Positions 62,001 through 64,000 of a DNA stretch of 64,000 bases are shown piece by piece; position 1 is the first letter of the stretch, and the number at the start of each line of letters is the position of its first letter. The stretch comes from Candidatus Obscuribacterales bacterium. Its GTDB lineage: Bacteria; Cyanobacteriota; Vampirovibrionia; Obscuribacterales; Obscuribacteraceae. Below the pieces are notes generated by a model. It did no database searches and was not told where the DNA came from. It was given only the letters and a program-made list of their open reading frames with translations. The translations under genes and the position numbers were made by a program. The DNA lies in NCBI GenBank assembly GCA_021732085.1, contig JAKFVQ010000007.1:124001-188000 (forward strand), read 5' to 3'.

Positions 62001-64000
62001 TGATGAGCATGCGGCTCTAAACTTGGAAATCAACACCGTTACAAATGCTCGTGCGCAGCAGCTCCAGACAGCAATGGATCAATTCGCTGCGAAACATAAC
62101 CTGCCACCAGTAAAGCTTGCATTAAGCGAAAATATGCACGCCAGCGGCGGATACACATTCGGCGAAGGCACAATCACATTGCCGCGAACATCGCTTGCCG
62201 AGCCCGGCGGCGCGTTTAATCTGAACAAGGTAACTTTCCACGAGTTCTCGCATGCCGCTGGTCAAGACTCGCTAATAGTTCGCGACGCAATGCGCAAAGC
62301 AGCTCAAGAAGGGCGCACGGCGGATACAGACCGCGTTAAAGCTCTCTACAAAGAAGCCACTGGCAGAGATCTGCAAGATGAGTGGTTGGCGACAGTCAAA
62401 AAATCAACCGATAATAAACCTGCCTTGACCGATGCCGAACTTAAGAGAGCGGGCGATCTCGCCAAATCTGTAAAAGAATCGCTCACCGACGTAGCAAGCC
62501 GCTCAGAAGAACTCGGAAATTCAGCAAGAGTCCTGGACAGCAAGTTGAACGATCTGCGCAGCAACGCAGACGGCAAGGCTGTAGATAGAGCCTTCGCAGA
62601 AATTCTTAAGAACGGGAGCGACAACAAACTAGCCGCACGAATGTTTGGAAACACACCGCCTTCGGACGACCTAGTGAAAGCTGCTCGTGATTGGACCTTA
62701 GCGCGTGAAGGAAAACTTGACAGACCATTCGATCAAGAGAAAGCCAGACAGTTGTTGATTGCTCACATGGAGCCCGAACTTAACCGCGTAAATGCCGCTC
62801 ACAAAGATCTGATCGATCGGTATTCAAACAACCAGTTAGAGCGTGAAGCCTATGCTCTTTCTCATCAGCTGGATGATCCAAACAGGGTCGCTGGTCGAGA
62901 TACATCTGAACCAAGCGCGATTCGCCGCCGCCAGGAAACAGGTAATGAAGCGGCCGACCGTGCTCGCGTTTCACCAATCAACGAGAAGCTCCCAGAGGAG
63001 ATTGAGCAAGCCCGCGTCAATGCGCTAAAAACAATGGAGCAGAAACGAGCCGATATTTTGGTGGCAAACAAGCAGCAAGTTGCGGAGACGATGAGACTGC
63101 GCGCTAAAGAAGGCATCGGCGGAAAGCCTGGCGATGCACATCAGGAAGACATCTACAAAACATTGGTACGCCGACTTGATGATCTGCAAAAGTCAGGCAA
63201 AGTCTCCCGAGATTGGCAAATAGAGCCCGGTATGATCGGCGGAGCAGCTGACAATGCGAAGGCTGACTTCATCATGGTCAATAAGAGAACAGGCGAGATT
63301 CACATCCTCGACGCGACCGCTAACGAGGTGAAAATCAACAATGAGAACGGCAAGCTCAGCCCGCTGCGCGAAAGAGGAATCATTCCATTTGATCCCAAAG
63401 CGTTCGACGTGAGAGCTGCTGCCTCTGACGTACATAGCGATTTGGCAATGACCAATCTGGAAAACAAGATAGACTCTGTTCTTCAGAACTTGGACAAAAC
63501 GCGCTCCCCGCTAAAACTTGGCGATACGCCATTCCCACCGACGCATACAAGAGGTACGCATGAGAGCCAGATTGAGGATCTGAAGAAGCTTAAGACCTGG
63601 CTCGAGAAACAAAACAATCCCGAACTCACTGCCTACGCCAGAGAAGTCCAGGCTGGTATCACCTACCTCGAGAATCAAGCAAAAACAAAAGTCGCCTCGT
63701 CGGTAATGAATGACAATCTGGCTGAAACGGCTGACAGAGTGAATCTAAGACTGGCTCTGAAGAAAGTCAGAGACCAGTACACACCGCCAGCGCTGCGAAA
63801 TCAAAACCAACAAGCAATTAAGCCGCCCGAGCAGAAGACAGCGGTTCACGTTCGCAACAAGAACGAAGCATCCATAAAGGATGGGGACTCTAACTATCAA
63901 TTCGATCCTGAGAAAGTGATGAAAGATAGTATTAACCGACTAACCCGACGAGATCAGCTCCTGTCGCAGGACGAACTCACCAAGCTGCGAAAGCTTCCGG
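56044..64000 (+). CDS. Giant multidomain protein with annexin-like repeat (3' end outside window)
   Basis: An uninterrupted frame of 2652 codons from ATG 56044 (a TAA lies just upstream) to the window edge; ATG 56074 is an alternative start, and neither has a strong ribosome site. Numbering is from 56044. Residues 1-100 are disordered. Residues about 105-180 resemble an annexin repeat (EATFNRAAWGWGWSKPNPEK, ILEPMSEADRKRVEDLYAKN), with further degenerate helical repeats to about 900. Gly/Ala-rich hydrophobic segments lie at 955-1000 and about 1150-1195. A 22-residue tandem Pro/Lys/Glu repeat sits near 1280-1323. HEFSH is at 2066-2070, and an acidic nuclease-like segment ADFIMVNKRTGEIHILDATA near 2407-2426. 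No signal peptide is visible. Export or a toxin-like role is a guess. Confidence 0.85.
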   Translation, partial: MVVESGSHNFMTAEKSAVTDKEKSATPANAGNETDKKAADTKSERDKSTSSSDSAQTLSNQATKPGDNQALQTAGAKPKGDVSPLLGKVEITENKEAKQLNPAAIRKAADDIQEATFNRAAWGWGWSKPNPEKVRNILEPMSEADRKRVEDLYAKNNPGHTLRGDLKGKLGAEDYLKLESILNRKDNKSDESGQVRLALNKLEEASARQDARSGVINWAVGKVVPGIELMNRYGDSQDSIHRTNAEADIRKSIGALTSTQIKELKETYGQNYKDKDGQPTDLEKKLLSDPNLSQATKAALHILFQGIDKRTGNDPEAVQNTLKLAQIGLAAKNIDIFKDAMQTAPSDARKQFEQNGGYQQIEKAFSGDDKAMAQTYAEQGSGNIAYLIEGNNHWYHTNRDEITRLVSTQASDIDSRRYTTGKELSDKNKQPANEEERKSLEFYKKVHEGLTAAGSPREVALWEHKLMKSATVITQALESHKEANFIGYGKNTDRNKLYSSVENMSKDDWNRFKANPDAELLKFQKALDTFATGKDSSTLIAMVKEKLTVDDFDKSRDLGRRSVEQTYDDNKTSAGPRVERIFTMTDSERQDYKDNKGGIRDRIDRAIESQTQPHSMERFAAQRLLKEMMEGKKPDGIDKALLSSMKGENPTSTVKAIETAFKENPALLKQPLSDNDTNAIFHLRSALDKVVEKAGYGEQYIPTGEFSYATIPGREQEFAQQLFKTGSMPLELRTELNRDNQTARFNDILTASDADKARLLNPNPDAATKRFQDAVLGSKEDREILAFALKQGKLTEADQFRAFVTGKDKSPEELKELLGKMTPEQRQDLANEYFTKYKTLISSDVIDKVPSQEKFRFREMLAPTEAHVRQIVLDAREERDKHSSPADALMSRMWDKSKLGADEAQAKLDKFVKEHASEIDKLTPEQRKIFFDSLTNYQSALKNYVDSKGAFAETLVDAAITVTAVGGAFFTGGTSLALLGAIGVGGAAFRVGAMKAIEGTDFKDTPENVFRQAFKGFIAAELGFIGPQQLGLNGLTKVGGALAIRTGENVVNKLAQTGIANTLFKGGSEATQQLIAKELAAVSRQAAIIGGKESEAIVQRISAAALKDGIAPAERAIFEQAVRNELKEQVVTGLRNKLINEGESYLLNVTAATLGSVGAEAAATVVGLEDYQTFWDRAAGSAVAGLGGVTVFHFTFKGAAATFRGAKAIIGKDANGLFAGEGTMIRHADGSTTEVKTGEQYRFKKGDQIVQDLNAIEKAPPRAAGEGEKARPVQQAERPAKEAEPRSEKPAPKEEQAPQRAAKEAEPRTEKPAPKEEQAPRERIAHEGDKVTAKLDEAPKASRIDTPDARPADTGRKEFIQEKFKHLTDAERVKAREAVIHDLKEVKASTAIKGADGKPLSAYEKLMADPSMSPEQKSRVLDLLADVREHYASYRTPDGKMLPDQEVNWIHTQGELAKVIESAQANKLTGLETENALIASMFSDSAKFTETALTKANFATHHLDGALAAAEALERRGFPADRINAITQAIREHQIAPPEFMGFIYHMTISGTLKGKLAAGSIDQAKFDQMKKVLDDMTVIGPDNLPRIKQIADVNNARLVKNSKGEWEVAFTPEQRELMNLTGNNHWFVPHDPRYLADGKTLDPEFQKLSPGEQADRISTYKSSRALIDGDGIDNYATVGGASKIVKIRGPETTFKDKTVWDSVQSVDTSFNDALKVMTPEGQRIAQASLAERNRILKNEETGIKAQMDDWLRSRGKDPSKDSIPFYNTELKYPDTTPADSARIKELQGSKPANATEQAAIDAEIRSLKYKGMTEQQIADYEFAKQIRDQMTDFMRMGHRTDGSLPGRFESSVGARAEAPTNEALNSSEASRIQKGEYRPRVTNPTEAEIAAVRQQIPQLGKEVSEDFSKAITKVRDSWTENLAPKVNRANELAPQVDAAHKQLQAEIAKVNATQAEINAAKADPNHPLNKQAKLHESFNRWKAAADEHAALNLEINTVTNARAQQLQTAMDQFAAKHNLPPVKLALSENMHASGGYTFGEGTITLPRTSLAEPGGAFNLNKVTFHEFSHAAGQDSLIVRDAMRKAAQEGRTADTDRVKALYKEATGRDLQDEWLATVKKSTDNKPALTDAELKRAGDLAKSVKESLTDVASRSEELGNSARVLDSKLNDLRSNADGKAVDRAFAEILKNGSDNKLAARMFGNTPPSDDLVKAARDWTLAREGKLDRPFDQEKARQLLIAHMEPELNRVNAAHKDLIDRYSNNQLEREAYALSHQLDDPNRVAGRDTSEPSAIRRRQETGNEAADRARVSPINEKLPEEIEQARVNALKTMEQKRADILVANKQQVAETMRLRAKEGIGGKPGDAHQEDIYKTLVRRLDDLQKSGKVSRDWQIEPGMIGGAADNAKADFIMVNKRTGEIHILDATANEVKINNENGKLSPLRERGIIPFDPKAFDVRAAASDVHSDLAMTNLENKIDSVLQNLDKTRSPLKLGDTPFPPTHTRGTHESQIEDLKKLKTWLEKQNNPELTAYAREVQAGITYLENQAKTKVASSVMNDNLAETADRVNLRLALKKVRDQYTPPALRNQNQQAIKPPEQKTAVHVRNKNEASIKDGDSNYQFDPEKVMKDSINRLTRRDQLLSQDELTKLRKLP
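59881..60012 (+). repeat. 66-bp tandem repeat inside the giant gene
   Basis: Two copies (59881-59946 and 59947-60012) encode 22-residue units AKEAEPRSEKPAPKEEQAPQ plus RA, and AKEAEPRTEKPAPKEEQAPR plus ER. It forms a charged Pro-rich linker between the second hydrophobic segment and the C-terminal half. Confidence 0.9.

Overview
The window looks like the chromosome of a non-photosynthetic relative of cyanobacteria, most likely a Melainabacteria/Vampirovibrionia member of the Obscuribacterales type. This is inference, not proof. The support is a short cyanobacterial-style Hfq, moderate GC, and a gene stock rich in eukaryote-like Ser/Thr kinases with TPR-type tails, very large multidomain ORFs and many short palindromic repeats. 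Housekeeping genes (mreBCD-mrdA, ispF, metG, coaBC, rimO) are intact and full length. No rRNA, tRNA, CRISPR array or insertion sequence was recognised.

Layout. 1-3977: an aldehyde dehydrogenase cut by the window edge, an unusual SDR oxidoreductase, a saccharopine/lysine-dehydrogenase-like enzyme and a membrane-anchored Clp-fold serine protease. 4072-7779: a 1235-residue fusion of a membrane module, a spermidine-synthase-like domain and a TPR tail. 8039-16527 (minus strand): three membrane-anchored Ser/Thr kinases, two of them tandem paralogues. 16797-22183: a DUF1189-like membrane protein, an M20 dipeptidase, a decayed gene, a family 2 glycosyltransferase, a 53-residue peptide with a double-glycine-like leader, a repeat array and a YvlD-type membrane protein. 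22743-26270: ispF, a biotin carboxylase/BCCP fusion and a 3-hydroxyacyl-CoA dehydrogenase.

26382-32049 is a cell-shape block: hfq, mreB, mreC, mreD, mrdA (PBP2), then an RlpA-like protein. 32053-41976 holds a TPR-SMI1/KNR4 protein, a secreted Lys/Ala-rich coiled-coil protein, a VOC protein, a Tyr-rich secreted protein, an Ada-AlkA/Ogt alkylation-repair pair, a large protein of unknown family with an HELGH motif, and a repeat-rich NlpC/P60-like protein. 42172-47979 (minus strand): a tandem universal stress protein, two translationally coupled membrane kinases (one carrying an in-frame palindromic repeat), and metG. 48116-54173: coaBC, then a ytxH/DUF948/ytxH/pseudouridine synthase/rodZ-like/rimO run. 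54228-55720: small genes, one behind a candidate Pho box.

56044 to the window end is one uninterrupted reading frame of at least 2652 codons, with an annexin-like repeat, Gly/Ala-rich hydrophobic segments, an HEFSH motif and a possible nuclease-like domain. The items most worth a second look are this giant protein, a dispersed hairpin family whose stems co-vary (one copy lies inside a kinase domain), a near-palindromic 109-bp element, and the Pho-box-like array of four 11-bp units before a TATTAT box at 54770-54824.
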